The notes: generated by a model from the sequence alone, not told the origin. A stretch of DNA of 64,000 bases from Chelonoidis abingdonii (GCF_003597395.2 NC_133782.1:6719609-6783608), one strand, 5' to 3'; shown: positions 46,572-58,929, counted from the stretch's first letter. Program-made: numbers and translations.

Positions 46572-46828
46572 GGGCTATGTCTACACTACAGTCTATGTCA
46601 GCATAACTTACATTGCTCAGGAGAGTGAATAAACTCCCCACCTCCACCTCCAGTGACATAAGTCACACTGACATAAGCACTGGCAATGACAGTGCTATGT
46701 CTGCAGGAGAGCTTCTCCCCCTGCCATAGCTACCTCCGCTCATGGGGGCTGGCGTAGTTAAGCCGACAGGAGAGCTCTCTCCTGTTGGCTTAGAGCAGCT
46801 ACATTTGTGAGTTAGTGTAGCTCTGCCC
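46572..46828. mobile_element. MITE with GGCTATGTCTACACTA termini, 257 bp
   Basis: The left end GGGCTATGTCTACACTAC is complementary to the right end GTTAGTGTAGCTCTGCCC. The interior has complementary CTATGTCAGCATAACTTAC/AGTTAAGCCGACAGG-type arms and ACAGGAGAGCTCTCTCCTGT, a perfect local palindrome. No coding content. Confidence 0.8.
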
Positions 46829-47132
46829 TGACAGTAAATAGCAAAGAGTCAAAGTGAATAATTCAGAGACAACCCCTAGTCGCAAAATAATTCATCAAAA
46901 CTAGATGGTGAAGGGTTCTGAATGAAAGATAACGTTTAAAAATTCAAGATTGTCTGGCGAAAGTTTTTCTAACCAAAAATGAAGATACGCTCAGCCTGAA
47001 TGTTTTTCATAACAAACCAGCTCAAGTACTAAGCAAAACAAAACAACCAATCCAAGCATTTATACAAATGAGTGGGTTTTTTTTTATAGTAGTGAATTTA
47101 ATGTAATTTCCTTTTTTGGTTTGTTCTTACAG

Positions 47133-47200
47133 ATTTGTTGCTGGATACGAAAACTTCTGTGAAACAGTCCCTGCGGCCCGTGATGGAGAGAAGGAGACAG
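47133..47200 (+). CDS. Candidate internal coding exon, 68 bp, gene not recognised
   Basis: A branch-like TAAT and the pyrimidine tract TTTTTTGGTTTGTTCTTACAG precede 47133, and CAG/GTAAGC follows 47200, so both splice signals are good. Two of the three frames are open across all 68 bases: LLLDTKTSVKQSLRPVMERR then RQ, or FVAGYENFCETVPAARDGEK then ET. CpG, rare around it, is kept at several places (TACGAA, GCGGCCCG), which hints at coding constraint. I do not recognise either peptide, so frame and gene are unassigned. It is the best candidate exon on the plus strand, but could be a chance splice pairing or a non-coding exon. Confidence 0.4.
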
Positions 47201-47204
47201 GTAA

Positions 47205-49225
47205 GCTTTCGGAGAAACTTGTGTCCCTTAAACAAGCTCTAGACGTGGAATACTCCAGCACTTTATTTGCTGCTCAATGGAGTCAGCATTTGCACGAATG
47301 TATATTTTTTCCCTCTCAAGATATGTAACTATAGAAATATTCTCCTACCTAAATATTGTTACTTAAGGTAGAGATGCCAAGCCGAGTGCAAGTTTGGCAT
47401 TCTTACTACTTTCACGCAAAGGTTGCTTGGAACCATTGTGTGGTACCATTTCATGGCTTGTACCTCCAGTGAAGCTGAAAGTAATGCATACAGGGAGCTG
47501 GAGGTCAAGGGGTAGATTTGGCTGGAAGGATGCATTGCAAGGTCTCCATCTGAATCTTACCGGTGTGATTGGGAGCATTCATGCCCCTAGGCAGGAAGGT
47601 CTGAGGGTGCCAGGGAGTCATGGGAGGACAAGAAGGAAAAACAAAACAACTATAGATAGCTCTACACTGAAAGACAACAAAAACACCTTTTTTAAATGTT
47701 GCCGTTTCTGCTTAGAAATAGATGCATGAAGGCTGTTTTTCTGTTCTCCTGTCTTTTTGTCCCTGGCTGAAGTTATGAGACAGAGAGAAGAAAAATGTAG
47801 GGGAAGTCAGGAGAAAGAAGACTATCCCCCAAATCATGCAAACAAATGAAAAGGGCCAAACTGGGGAGGGGAGAAACAGATGATTTCTGAAACTACTTCT
47901 GCAACCAGCTACTGAGATTCAAAACATGCCACAGGAGCAAGGTTATCAAGCCCAGAAATGAGGCAGTCTTCCCTTAAGGATGCTGTAGCCACCCCCATCA
48001 CCTACTGACACCTCAGTAGTGTCATACGAACATGCAATATACCTTCAATAAAGCAGCACCCATGTGGCTCAGCAGAAGGCTGTTGTGCGTTCTGATTTTG
48101 ACACCGAACTAGTGGGGCCGTGTGTGACATGACACCACCCATGATGCCCAAGTTTGGGTAGAGATGCTGCTGTGGTAGTAGTGGCAGTGATGATGTTGAT
48201 GACAATTAGCCAAGGGAGTTCAGACTGGGAACGAGGAATGGATGCATCTGTCACATTATCTATCAGCCATATGATGCCTTAAGCAAGAAGGCAAAGGGAA
48301 GGCATTCTGTGGTGTTGTTTGCTCATTCAGCTGAGTGTGGGGGTTATTTGGGGATTTTGTATTTTATGGCTGTTCATCAGGAGGGACTTCGCTATTCTGT
48401 TCCTATCATATTTATTCATTTAAAAAAGAGTGGCATTTTTATATTTGTTTAACCACAACCAAGTCTTCTGTTTCATAAAATGCAGTACACTATATTCTGT
48501 AGAGCTTAATCTGCAAAACTATGACTTTGTAAAACAGAACAACAAAAGCAAAACCCACCAAACAAAACCGATATTTATTTCTGCCCCAAAAGCCCCTTGA
48601 AACAAAAAATGGATATTTTGATTAGCTGGGCTTGTGGGCAGAATGCCACTGTATCCAGTTATTGACAAAAGTACTTTTGGGCCCAGGAGGGGGGGAGAGG
48701 AGGAGAGGAAGATCTGTGTCTACAGAACCACTGATGCAGCAAGATGTAAGTGCTGTGTTGTGTCTAGTTACATCATGTGTGAATCCATCAGTGACTTAAA
48801 GACACAGCAAGCTCAATGCAGCCTCCCTTTGCTGCCTTCTCATTTACCACTGCTGATCCACTGGTGATGAATGTTCAGGTTTACCACTTCATGCCTTTAG
48901 GAAACTTTTTTTATGGGAGCTCTAAATGAATTTCTTTGCTGGAAAAGAGCAGGAACTTCTTCAAACTTTGGTGAAGAGCCACCATCAAATCATTATACTG
49001 GTTACACCACACTATTATTATTATTTTACAATAAAAAGCAACATTTTGGTAGGTGGTAATCTTTTAATAGTCTGGTTATATTCCAATTAACTTTACAGAG
49101 CAATGAGTTAGATCCTGGTTGTGGAGTAACTTAGCAGGCAAGTGTGCAGATATTATATGTTTAGCAGTATCTTTGTACACAGCTTTGTATTGTTGTTGTT
49201 ATTTGTATGACAGTTGTTCCAAGAC
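47205..49225. other. No feature recognised
   Basis: Unique-looking sequence downstream of the candidate exon, intronic if that exon is real. Confidence 0.4.
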
Positions 49226-49227
49226 TA

Positions 49228-49484
49228 TAATAGGGTTCAGAAAAGAACTAGATACATTCATGGAGGATAGGTCCATCAATGGCTATTAGCCAGGATGGGC
49301 AAGGATGGTGTTCCTAGCCTCTGTTTGCCAGAAGCTGGGAATGGGTAACAGGGGATGGATCACTTGATGATAACCTGTTCTATTCATTCCCTCTGAAGCA
49401 TCTGGCATTGGCCACTGTCGGAAGACCAGATACTGGGCTAGATGGACTTTTGGTCTGACCCAGTCTGGCCGTTCTTATGACTTA
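49228..49484 (+). mobile_element. CR1 LINE 3' terminus, plus strand
   Basis: AATAGGGTTCAGAAAAGAAC, AGGATAGGTCCATCAATGGC, TGCCAGAAGCTGGGAATGGG and GGCCGTTCTTATGACTTAT are the mirror of the minus-strand terminus at 5701-5945. Only the last 257 bases survive. Many CR1 copies are this short. Confidence 0.95.
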
Positions 49485-49509
49485 TTAGATAAATAGACCT
49501 TCCTCTCCT

Positions 49510-49592
49510 TCTTTTCACAAGACTAGTCAAGGACAGAGTAAGGGATAGAACCCAGATTGCCCGACTCCCAGGTCCATTGGAGCATATTGCCT
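49510..49592 (-). mobile_element. MIR/CORE-SINE head, minus strand
   Basis: GATAGAACCCAGATTGCCCG then ACTCCCAGGTCCATTGG is the reverse complement of the MIR CTGGGAGTC...GGGTTCTATCCC segment. Confidence 0.6.
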
Positions 49593-49789
49593 CTTCATTA
49601 GTGGCTTCTTTTCTTCATAGGAAATGTTGCTACTATACAGGGATTATTTCCCATTCATTTCAAAAGTGTTACGATGGGGCCTTTAGCTTTCCTGTGAACA
49701 TCTGTAAGAAAAGGAATCTTGTTTTACCATCTCATCTGAATGACTGTGATGCTGTCAGTGCAGCACCATGTTATATTGCAATGTATTTA

Positions 49790-49900
49790 ATGTAATACCA
49801 AGTATTTGTGTCACACTTGAACCCACTACTTTCTGACTTAGAGGTGAGAGTGTTGCCAACTGAACAGGACTGACACTAAGGAAAATTGTGCTAGATTTTA
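49790..49900 (-). mobile_element. tRNA-like SINE fragment
   Basis: The minus strand has GTTCAGTTGGCAACACTCTC then AGTAGTGGGTTCAAGTGTGA, spaced like A and B boxes. No tail was seen. Confidence 0.45.
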
Positions 49901-49904
49901 GTTT

Positions 49905-52900
49905 CAATAGTAATTGCACACCTAGGCTCCGGTGCACTAATTGAACCTTTTATCCCTATCCCTTCCTCTTTTCTGCTGAGTAATCTCATCTTATTAGAGA
50001 TGTATATACCACCACAAAGAGTCTCCTAGCCCATGGTCAAAGTGTCTGAGAGCCATGCCTTGACCTACTCATGAAAGCACCACCATCTTTCTAATTTAGC
50101 CCTGGAGTGATGACCTCCCAAAGAGAATACATCTGGGAAACTTTGTCTTGCTCATATTGCAATGCTATTCTTGGCAGTAGTGCCTTCTAGAGGGTATCTG
50201 TGGAAATTATATAAAATTGCAGTTGGCATCTGTTCCCAGCTTTCAGTATCCGTGGGTCTTGGATAATCTAATGCCCATCCATTGTAGTGTACTAGTTAGT
50301 GCAAAATTCCCTCTTTGCCTCTGAAACATGCTACGATTTGAATTAGTTTTGGGTGGCTTCAGCATTAATCACACTGGTAACGAATCAGTTTCAAATGTAA
50401 CATTGGAAGGCCTATGATTTCAGTGATATTATGGATGGCACTACGCTCTTGATGAACAGAGTCTGCAGAAATGTTTAGCAACAACAACCGAGGCCAGCAT
50501 GCCTTTCCCCATAACAATAGTTGGAGCAGTACATTAACAATAGCGTTGCAATGATATTAGGCATGCTTTGCATCACTGAACTTTATACTAATGCTTGAAC
50601 AGCTAATAACTCTGGTAAGACAAGAATGAAACTGAAAAAACTGTGCACCACTACCACAGAGATCCTACAGTGGTTACGCATCCATTTCATTGTGTTATCA
50701 TTTGTACACACTAGTATATTACTATAGAGGAACTATTGTATTAGGAAAGGCTACCATCAATGGTGGGAGTTTGGTTTTGTCATGGTAATACAATGCCAAT
50801 ACACTGCAGACACAAAAGTAAGTTCTGCATGGCCTGGCAAAGAGATTTTCACATAGCTGCAAACTGAATTTATCATTTTTTCAATATTCTGAAACAGGAA
50901 TGGGTCAATGATAATTTTTAGGAAGGCAGATGCCCTTGCTGGGTTTCTTGCACTATAAAGCATTGCACAAGACATGCAATGTGCATAACATCATCAGGCC
51001 GTCAGTATAGCTTGCAGACTCTTAAAATCATGCAGCTGGAAAGGGGACTCTCTTAATCCACTGTATTTGTTGTTTAGTATGACCAGAATAACCTGCGAGT
51101 GCTAACATGATCATCAACACTTGGACACAATCATCTGTTATCCTACATAAAGTTGCAGGATTTCAAAATTAGCCAATGGTTTGGAGCAAACAAAACAGCT
51201 CCAATGCTGCCTATGTATATAATTTTGCAAATTTGATTTTAGTGACCATCGTTCTCGGGCTATGCCTCCCCTAGACTACTAAAATTCAGCCTTTTGCATT
51301 AAATCTCATATATGGAATCAAACACTGCTCCTTCTGTTGACCAAAGCTCATGGTTCATATTTACTTTCTTTACATTCTCTTTTCTGTGGGAAGTGAAAAG
51401 TAGAGAGAGAGAGAGTGACAGATAAGAAAGGTTTGGAACACGATAGTTTGGTTTGGCATCTCCTCTATACGGTCTATGAACACTGTGAGGCAGGTCCTCA
51501 ACTAGTTTTAAGTTGTCTTAGTTGAGGATCTGCTTCTATCTGTTCAAACCTGCCCTAAGGAAGTAACATGAGGGTGTGGGAAGAGTGGGCCTTTACAAAT
51601 CCTTCCTGTTGGCCTACAAGTCATTCTTTCTAACATATGATCTTTTTAGCTCTTTCTAACAGCAGTTTTGTACCCGATGACAAGAATGGCAATATAATAT
51701 CTGGCATATCGGGGCACAAAAAAAGTAGATAAGCTAAATTTTCAAACATGAAGGCCTTAACGGGGCATCTGAGTTCTGCATTCTAAAAAAGAATCGATTA
51801 GCTGTAAATCCAGCCCAATTGACTTTAACTGCTTTAAGAAAAAAGGAAGATATTTGTGAAGGATATATTTCATGCAAACTCATTTTTGTGATCTATCTCC
51901 GCACATAATAATACCTAATAAAATCACCATTGTCAAAGGCATGATAATATTTTCCTATACAAGTATTGCAACCTTTTCATTTCCTATTACCCTGTCTCTC
52001 TGCTGCTCGTGGTGGTGGTGGTGTAGAACTGTAGGCTCGGTTACTGTGTCAGCATTCATCTAGCCAGCAAGAGAAAAAGCTTGGGGAAAGAATCTGATGA
52101 TGGCACTGACCTTCAGCTCCTAAACATGCAGATAATAAAGTTAAAAGGAGAAATGCGAAAGTGAGAGGGGAAGTAAATGAAACTAAGCCCTGTGTGGTCT
52201 AGGAAATAGTGCACCTCTTCTTTCTGTATTTCTCAATGGAACAAATCTCTTGTAAAGGGTGCAAGCCTGAAGGGCTCAAGAAGCTTTTTAGCGCATTGCC
52301 GAATTCTCTGAAACCCTCAGCATCGTTCTTCTATTTGGCCAGTGGAGTCGATAAAATCAGATCAAGGCTTAGCATTTCTAAACAAAGGGGAGAGGTAAAT
52401 GGGCTTTTAAACACTGGAACCTGTCCAGCTCATTTGGAGGCAGGGAAGGGAAGGAGAAGGAAGGGTCGCATGGAGACAGCACGAGGTGCCAAACTTTGAG
52501 TAGAGTGGCACTTGTGAGCAAAGTTGTTAGAAAGTCATTTAGTTGGCCTTGGCATAGCATCCCTTGCTTGTGTTGTGCAGGGAGGGGATGTGTGTGGAAC
52601 AGATTGCCAGACGCCTGTGCCCATGAAGGGTGGGGAAAGAAGGCTGCCTTGGAAAGATGCCAATGTTCCCTAGGCTTTGTGCCATGAGGATTTTTTCCTT
52701 CTTTCCCCCTCCCACAAACACACGCTCGCAGGCTGGCAGGAAGAGCATGCTGAAAAGGATCTGACAGTTTGAACAACACTCGATGACTTAGTTTGTTTTC
52801 CCTGACTTCCTGCCAGCAAGCAGGTCTATGGATGAGAGGCTTTATGTGGCTTTTAAAGCCGCTGACATTGGTCTTTCTTTGACCTGAGGTACTTGAGAAG

Positions 52901-53655
52901 AAATGAAAACAACGTGTAACTTTCATGAAGTTGAAAGAACACCCAAATAGAAGAATATGGTTTACAAGAGATACAAAGTGTCCCAAAATGCTTCCCAGGG
53001 TGAAGTGGAATAGAATGGGGGGAATGAGGGGACACCTCTTTCCGGGCAATGGAAGAATGCTTTCAGTCTGGGATCCCAATGAGGAGGCAAGCTGATCCAG
53101 CTAATTAGGATATGACAAGATGATCACGTCCCAAATATGGAATCCTAACTAGTCATCGATTATCTAGGCACCTAACATTGCTGCCAGTGGGAAAAATACT
53201 GGAAATTAATACTTCCCACCAGAAGCCTGTAAACAGCCATTCAGTTGCTAGTCTCATGTTGGTTCTGATGGAGAACAGTTTCTCTAACATGCTCCAGTTT
53301 CTTCTCTTCCAATATACTGCATATACCTGTCACAAGAGCTCTGAAAGCTATGCTATAAAACATGTATTAGTGGAGGTAATAGGGAAGAACTGTTCTAAGG
53401 TCACTGGAGATGAGAGCATCTCAAAAAAGTCAGATTTGGTTCTGTATATTCTCCAAACTAGCCAGGATGTGAACTTTGTGTGAACTATGCCTTTATTGTG
53501 CACAGAAGTTTGGATCAGGGATATTGGCAGGAAACAAAGATTTAGTCCTTGCTTCTGAAAAATCTTTTTGGGGGTTGAAGGGAGAAGGAGCCATGGAAGC
53601 TAGAAGAGATAGAAGAAAAAGGTGTGAACCCCCTTGAGTGAAAAAATGGTCTGAA
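49905..53655. other. Mostly unique sequence, one palindromic repeat, no gene
   Basis: An inverted repeat (51486-51545, listed separately) is the only repeat seen. The longest open frame of the window, 233 codons on the minus strand at 52378-53079, has no domain, no splice framing and low-complexity composition, so it is not called. Confidence 0.4.
51486..51545. repeat. Palindromic short repeat (GCAGGTCCTCAACTAG...TTGAGGATCTGC)
   Basis: GGCAGGTCCTCAACTAGTTT is the complement, with few mismatches, of CTTAGTTGAGGATCTGCTTC; a compact fold-back of about 55 bp. Confidence 0.7.
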
Positions 53656-53657
53656 AT

Positions 53658-54302
53658 AAGCTTTGTCTACACACACACATACACATTACACTGATTTAAT
53701 TAAATTCATTTTGAAACTCATCTAGGGTATGTCTACACTTAGAGCTGAAGGTGTACATTCCAGCTGATCAAGCTGACATGCTAAAAATAGAGGGTAGTCA
53801 TGGCAGTGCGAGTGGTAGGAGAGGCTAGCTACTCCAAGTACATAACTAGCTTCTCGGACAGGCTTGTACTTGGGGCAGCTAGCCTCTCCCATTATCTATG
53901 CCGCCATGGCTACCTGCTGTTTTTATGCACTAGCTCAGTCCAAGCTAGTGTGGATTATCTCCTCGAGCTGGAATTTACCCCTTCAGTTTGAAATGTAGAC
54001 TCCCCTTAGTTAAATTGGTACAACTGTTTCGTACAGAAACTCTTTAAAAAGTTTGAGTGCCTTATATCAATATGGCTTATGGAACTGACTTAAGCTAAGA
54101 TTTATATTTCTGTACTTTCTATGGGCCTCACCCAGGCTGGAACTCGTTGTGTTCTAGAAATACGTAGAAAATGGGCTAGTAAACAAGCACTCTTAAACTG
54201 ATTTAAGAACATCTACATGAAGGGGTGTCACCAGTTTAACTCAATCAGTTTCTAAACAAACTTAGTTAAATCAGTGCAACCTTTGAATGTAGACGAGGCC
54301 TC
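53658..54302. mobile_element. Outer MITE, GTCTACA termini, interrupted by a second MITE
   Basis: The left end AAGCTTTGTCTACACACAC and the right end CTTTGAATGTAGACGAGGCC are complementary over GTCTACA/TGTAGAC and the flanking bases. Internal arms such as ACTGATTTAATTAAATT and ACTTAGTTAAATCAGTGC also correspond. The piece 53723-54008 in the middle has its own complementary termini and is annotated separately. Confidence 0.65.
53723..54008. mobile_element. Inner MITE nested in the 53658-54302 element
   Basis: The left end CTAGGGTATGTCTACACTTA is complementary to TGAAATGTAGACTCCCCTTAG at the right, and the next inner bases GAGCTGAAGG and CCTTCAGTTT also pair. Long inner arms GTAGGAGAGGCTAGCTACTC/GGGCAGCTAGCCTCTCCCAT pair closely. 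It shares its terminal motif with the 58.62 kb element. Confidence 0.75.
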
Positions 54303-54573
54303 AGTGGATCAGGATGTAAGACTCTTGGATGTTGAAAATGGGTTTCGTTATGCTGGAAGGAATCTTCATTGGGAGAAAGAATAAAGAAGAGTTCATTTTA
54401 TTTGTTTTTGCTCCCCCCAGCCACAAAGAAAGGGAATGATAGTCATTCAAACTTATGGAAATGAGGGAATTTTTAATTATAAATAGATAGAAGATGCCTT
54501 AACAAACAGTATGGTTTCTGGCCTATCAATCTTTGTGGAGAATGGTGGAAAATGAAATGAATCTATTTAGGTC

Positions 54574-54667
54574 CAAAAGCAGCAGAGAGTCCTGTGGCAC
54601 CTTATAGACTAACAGACGTATTGGAGCATGAGCTTTCGTGGGTGAATATCAACTTTGTCGGATGCAT
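54574..54667 (-). mobile_element. Penelope-like repeat fragment, minus strand, hammerhead core lost
   Basis: The plus strand reads AAAAGCAGCAGAGAGTCC, TGTGGCACCTTATAGACTAA, CAGACGTATTGGAGCATGAG, CTTTCGTGGGTGAATATC. Its layout equals that of 938-1027, with GAAA intact on the minus strand, but the CTGATGA box has become CCGACAA and stem II is broken, so no ribozyme is possible. Confidence 0.7.
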
Positions 54668-54751
54668 GTGCATGTGCATTTAGCTCCAAGCAGACTAGTG
54701 GAACAGTTTGCATTATTACTAGACATGAATGATGAATGGTGGTGGAAATTC

Positions 54752-54832
54752 ACTGAGGGCCAGATCCAAAAAAACCCCTCTGAAGTCCATGGGATTCTCT
54801 TCATTGTCTTAGATGGGCTTTGGATCAGACCA
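54752..54832. repeat. Palindromic short repeat (GGGCCAGATCC...GGATCAGACC)
   Basis: GAGGGCCAGATCCAAAAA and GGGCTTTGGATCAGACC are inverted partners with CTGAAGTCCATGGGATTC as core. Confidence 0.65.
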
Positions 54833-54959
54833 TGACTAACTAGTGAACACAGAAGGAACAAAGATGTGGTTATAAGAATAGAGCTAGCTAATATTTTCTG
54901 CCACCTAGAGACCTCACAATGTTGTGACCCAAAGGAATTGCAGTGGTGGCCCAAAAAGA

Positions 54960-55020
54960 TTTGAGCATTGGCCCAATCCTGTTCCCACTGGAGTCAATGA
55001 CATGGCGCATACTCCTGTGG
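54960..55020. repeat. Palindromic short repeat fragment (CCCAATCCTGTTCC type)
   Basis: GGCCCAATCCTGTTCCCACT then GGAGTCAATGACATGG is one arm and core of the same repeat group. Confidence 0.45.
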
Positions 55021-55024
55021 AGAA

Positions 55025-58000
55025 GGAGGCCTCCAGTTTTTAATAGTCTTGCTATTCATTGCAGTATCTTTGCTTATAGGATTGTGCTGTGTTCATTTGT
55101 GCAAATTAATTCTGGAAGGTTAATGTTAAAAAATGAAGGGCATTGCAGTGGTGTTCTGGAGGGGTCTAGCTCTTTTCCTTGTAATAATATCTTCTGTTGT
55201 GCTAAATAATACTTCAGAAGGCTCACATATTGATCAACAACATAGATATTCAAAGTCTACCCAGTGAACTCAGGTCAGCATGACATCTTTGTTTCCTAGA
55301 ACTCAGATGGACTGCTTGCCGGGTCCTTAAATGGTTCATCTAGCTAGCCATACATCACTGGAGGGACTGATTGCTTCTACACTAGTCCATGAATTTAATG
55401 AGCAATGTATGAAAAATCTCTCCAAAGGTTTGATGTTTTGCTGTGAACTTCTGTTGCTGTGAAACAGGGAGAGGATTGACTTGGAAATAGGACTCACACT
55501 ACTGCACCTTTTGCTTAGGCTCTTAAGCTATTCTGCTTGTGAGATTTTTTTCTTCTTGTTGTCTTTATGTAGGACTGAATGTTCTGAATGATCATGTTAT
55601 TGAATGTGTCCAATGAGCCATATGGAAGCTATGAGGCTTCAGGAGTGTTTGGGGAATGTAATGTCTGAAATTGATCAGCTCAGCATTCTTATTACTGCAT
55701 TACATTCATAGCCATATCCACTTGTTCCCTTTAATTTACATTTTTTATAACAAGCCTTGGTAATGACATGAGAGATTCTTCCCCCCCCCCCCACTCCTCC
55801 CCCACCACACTCTTGAAATAAGACAAATGAAGACCAAAAACACACAATGAGGAGGAAAGGTTTTTGGAAGTGCCATTTGGGATTCACCTTGACTAAATGA
55901 TGGGCAATGTTTTGTAAAAGGTGCTTTGTTCTCAGGTTCCCTTGTAGAGTATGTAGCATTAGATAACTCAAAGTTTCTGACTTGGAAGATTCAGCTCTTG
56001 TGGCAATGTCAAACAGCCAAAGACAAATTATATGAGCTCCATGGAACACCCCTGAAGTAGGGCTAGCATTACCATCTACATTTTATTTGGCTTCCAGCAA
56101 GAAGCTATAAAATATACAGAAAGGAGAATTTTACCTCCTGGCAACATCCTGTGTTCTTTTTCTCTGAGGCATCTGTAGCTACTGTTTCCACACACCTTCC
56201 TGTAGTTGGCTTTCCTGTCCTGCTTCCAAAAAACCTACTGTCAGTTGTTTATGAGTTTTGCTAGCAAATCAGGCAGTGGGAACTTTTTCTTGCTGTGCCT
56301 CTTTGTTCTCCTGTGTTTGAAGAGTCTGTTATTTTCCTGCACCTGCAGAGCCTGTTAATATCCTTAGACGGTTCAGTTCCTTGACTACATAGCAAACCCA
56401 CACTGACTGAAATGCCATCGGGTGCATCTTCCTTCCTCTTTTTTAAAATTATCCCTATCATACTCTTCAGTCTTGATTGCCATCCCATAAGCAGCGAAGG
56501 CTGAACAATGGAGGAACAGAATTTGATTCAATTCAGTGGAACTGGTCCCACCATGAAGAAGTTAACCTAAAAAAAGAGACCAACTCAGAGTATTTATTAG
56601 GGGCATGTTGTTGGCCACAGTAGCTGGTATCTAATAAACACAAGAACATAGGAAATGACAGCAGCAAAGGCTGGTGATATCTGAAAGCAAGAGTGCTAAA
56701 TTAACAAGTCAAGGTGCATTTCAGACCCCTTTTACTGCAGCAGGTAATCACACGACTCAAACTAGGGGAGACAAAGCTTTACTCAAAGGAACTTCCATTG
56801 AATTATGGGATGGAATAAGACTAGAACACCACCTGGTTCTGTTTGTCTAGTTGGTTCAAACAGTGGGAGATGGTTAAAGAGCTGAACCCCGCAATGATTT
56901 CCTCATTATGCACTTCTACATCAAAATGTTATACATTATTTTAAATAGAATAAGATAGATTATGCCCCCTTAAATCAATACACAAAGGGGTCCATGAGTG
57001 AGAAGGTGGAGGCTGAGTAAGGCTTGATAGGGTCCAAATTGTTCTCCTCTTGGTTCCATTGAAATCACAGACTAGGGCAGTATTATCTTCTCTGTGGAGA
57101 TCCCACAAGATCCAAGGCTGGGGAAGAAGCCCTGGTAGCGCTTCTGCAATGGAGCTGTTGGGGTATGCCAGGGGCTAAAGCCAGAGTAGAGGCACAAAGC
57201 ATCCAGGCAGGTGGTCCTGGCCTTCCAGGGATCCATAAGGAACAGCTGAGTTAGAGGACTGGCTCTATGGTCATATCTGGTTTTGCTGTTCTAATGGAAC
57301 AGTGAGATTTCCTCCCTCAGCCACACCTCTCTTTTGATGGGATGGGATGATCTGGGCCCTTACCTTTTATGCCTTGTTCCAGCAATTCAGCCTAGCCTCA
57401 TCCTGATGCCACAAATCAAGGGAACTTTGTTACATCTTAACAAATAGCCATAGATCAGGGCTTCATTGTGTTAAGTCCCCTGGATGCTACCATGACACAA
57501 ATAATGAAAAAGAATAATAAGGCACTTGTCACCTTTCACAAAAATTTGAAACATTGTCCTTGACACTTACCATTCCATGGTCATGAATTCTTGCTTCATT
57601 GGGATCCTGGTGGTATGATGTATCACATTTGCATGAATCCCCAAAATATTAAACATTTTAACAAGGAATAGCAAATAACAGGAATGCACAGTACAGCTAT
57701 TGGGCTGACTTCTCTACATCAAAACAACCCACACGTAACCCATGACTAGCACCTCTAATTTTCACTTTCATGGAGGAAGGTAGAAAACGTAACATGCCTC
57801 CTTGGAAGATACAGGGAAATTGTTCAGCACTTGAATGAGCCAAGATGAAAGAATGGCCAGGGAGGGGAGCTTTGTTTCATGAGATATGCCTCTGTGTAGA
57901 TATAATGCTCAAGAGCTATATAAGCTATAAACTTTGCTCAATATCTTCATCTGTAGTGGTACATCAGCCAAAAATATTACATTTTCAACCTGGGTTGGGT

Positions 58001-58450
58001 TGGATTTCAAATGAATGTCTTTTTTTTTTTGTTAAATGACAGAACTGGGTAATTGGAGGAGCTGTGCAAAATGACAACCCAAAATTGCATCATTTCAGTC
58101 TGAGCCATTCGCAACCCAGAAATGTTTGGGTGCAGGTCATTTGCAAATCAAAATCATGAGAAATGTCAAGTGTTGCATGGCCATCACCCAAGAAATATTT
58201 TGAAATACAAAAATAGGAAATTACTAAATATTCATAATTTCTTTCAATTTTGCTTGAAAAATTTTGAGTGAAAATTGGTGCATTTTTCACTCTAGTAATG
58301 CCTTATTTCTTTACCAAGACCCACATAGCTGGATGAGGTTGGGTATGGGAAGAGGTGAAAAATCAATTTTTTAGGTTTGTTGAAAACTTTCCTCTTGTTT
58401 AATAAAAGGGAACATTGATTTACAACAGGTTAAATAAATACAGTTGATGC
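55025..58450. other. No gene or family repeat recognised; C run at 55780-55792
   Basis: A poly-C tract and background open frames only. Unique-looking sequence otherwise. Confidence 0.4.
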
Positions 58451-58454
58451 TCTC

Positions 58455-58562
58455 TGGGCCTGATTCTCCTCTGACATTGGCATAAATCAGGGATAGCGCC
58501 ATTAAAAACCAGGGAGTTCTGCTGCTATAAAGCCAATTAAGTTAGAGGACAATCAGGATCCT
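58455..58562. repeat. Palindromic short repeat (GGGCCTGATTCTCC type)
   Basis: GGGCCTGATTCTCCTCTGAC, then ATTGGCATAAATCAGG on the left, and GTTAGAGGACAATCAGGATCC on the right, are inverted partners. Confidence 0.6.
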
Positions 58563-58619
58563 TATGCAATAGTTCTACCCACTACAAACATACCTCAGCC
58601 CCAAAACACATATACTTCC

Positions 58620-58922
58620 GCTATGTTTACACTACGAGCTAGAGGAGTGATTCCCCTGTTGGTGTACACACACTCACGCTAGCTGTCATCAAGCTAGTGT
58701 GACTGTAAATAACACTGTAGCCATGGTAGCACAGGTAGTAGTGGCAGTGGAGGCATGGCTTAGTCTGAAACCCATGGGTATGTATTTCACATGGCTTAGC
58801 CATGGCCTCCACTGCTGCTACCCATGCAGCCACAGCTACGCTGCTATTTGTACTCTCACTAGCTCCAAGTGTGTGCACACTCACAGAGGAATCACATCCT
58901 TAGCTCGTAGTGTCAATGCAGC
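58620..58922. mobile_element. MITE, 303 bp, palindromic (GCTATGTTTACACTACGAG termini)
   Basis: GCTATGTTTACACTACGAGC and GCTCGTAGTGTCAATGCAGC are terminal inverted repeats. Inner arms such as AGCCATGGTAGCACAGGTAG and CTACCCATGCAGCCACAGCT pair as well, so the entire element can fold into a long hairpin. It belongs with the inner element at 53.72 kb. No transposase. Confidence 0.85.
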
Positions 58923-58929
58923 CTTCATC

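Noticed and set aside
52378..53079. 233-codon open frame on the minus strand, longest of the window
   Set aside because: No domain, no splice context in keeping with an exon, composition rich in H, P, S, L as expected for non-coding frames; overlapping frames open on the other strand.
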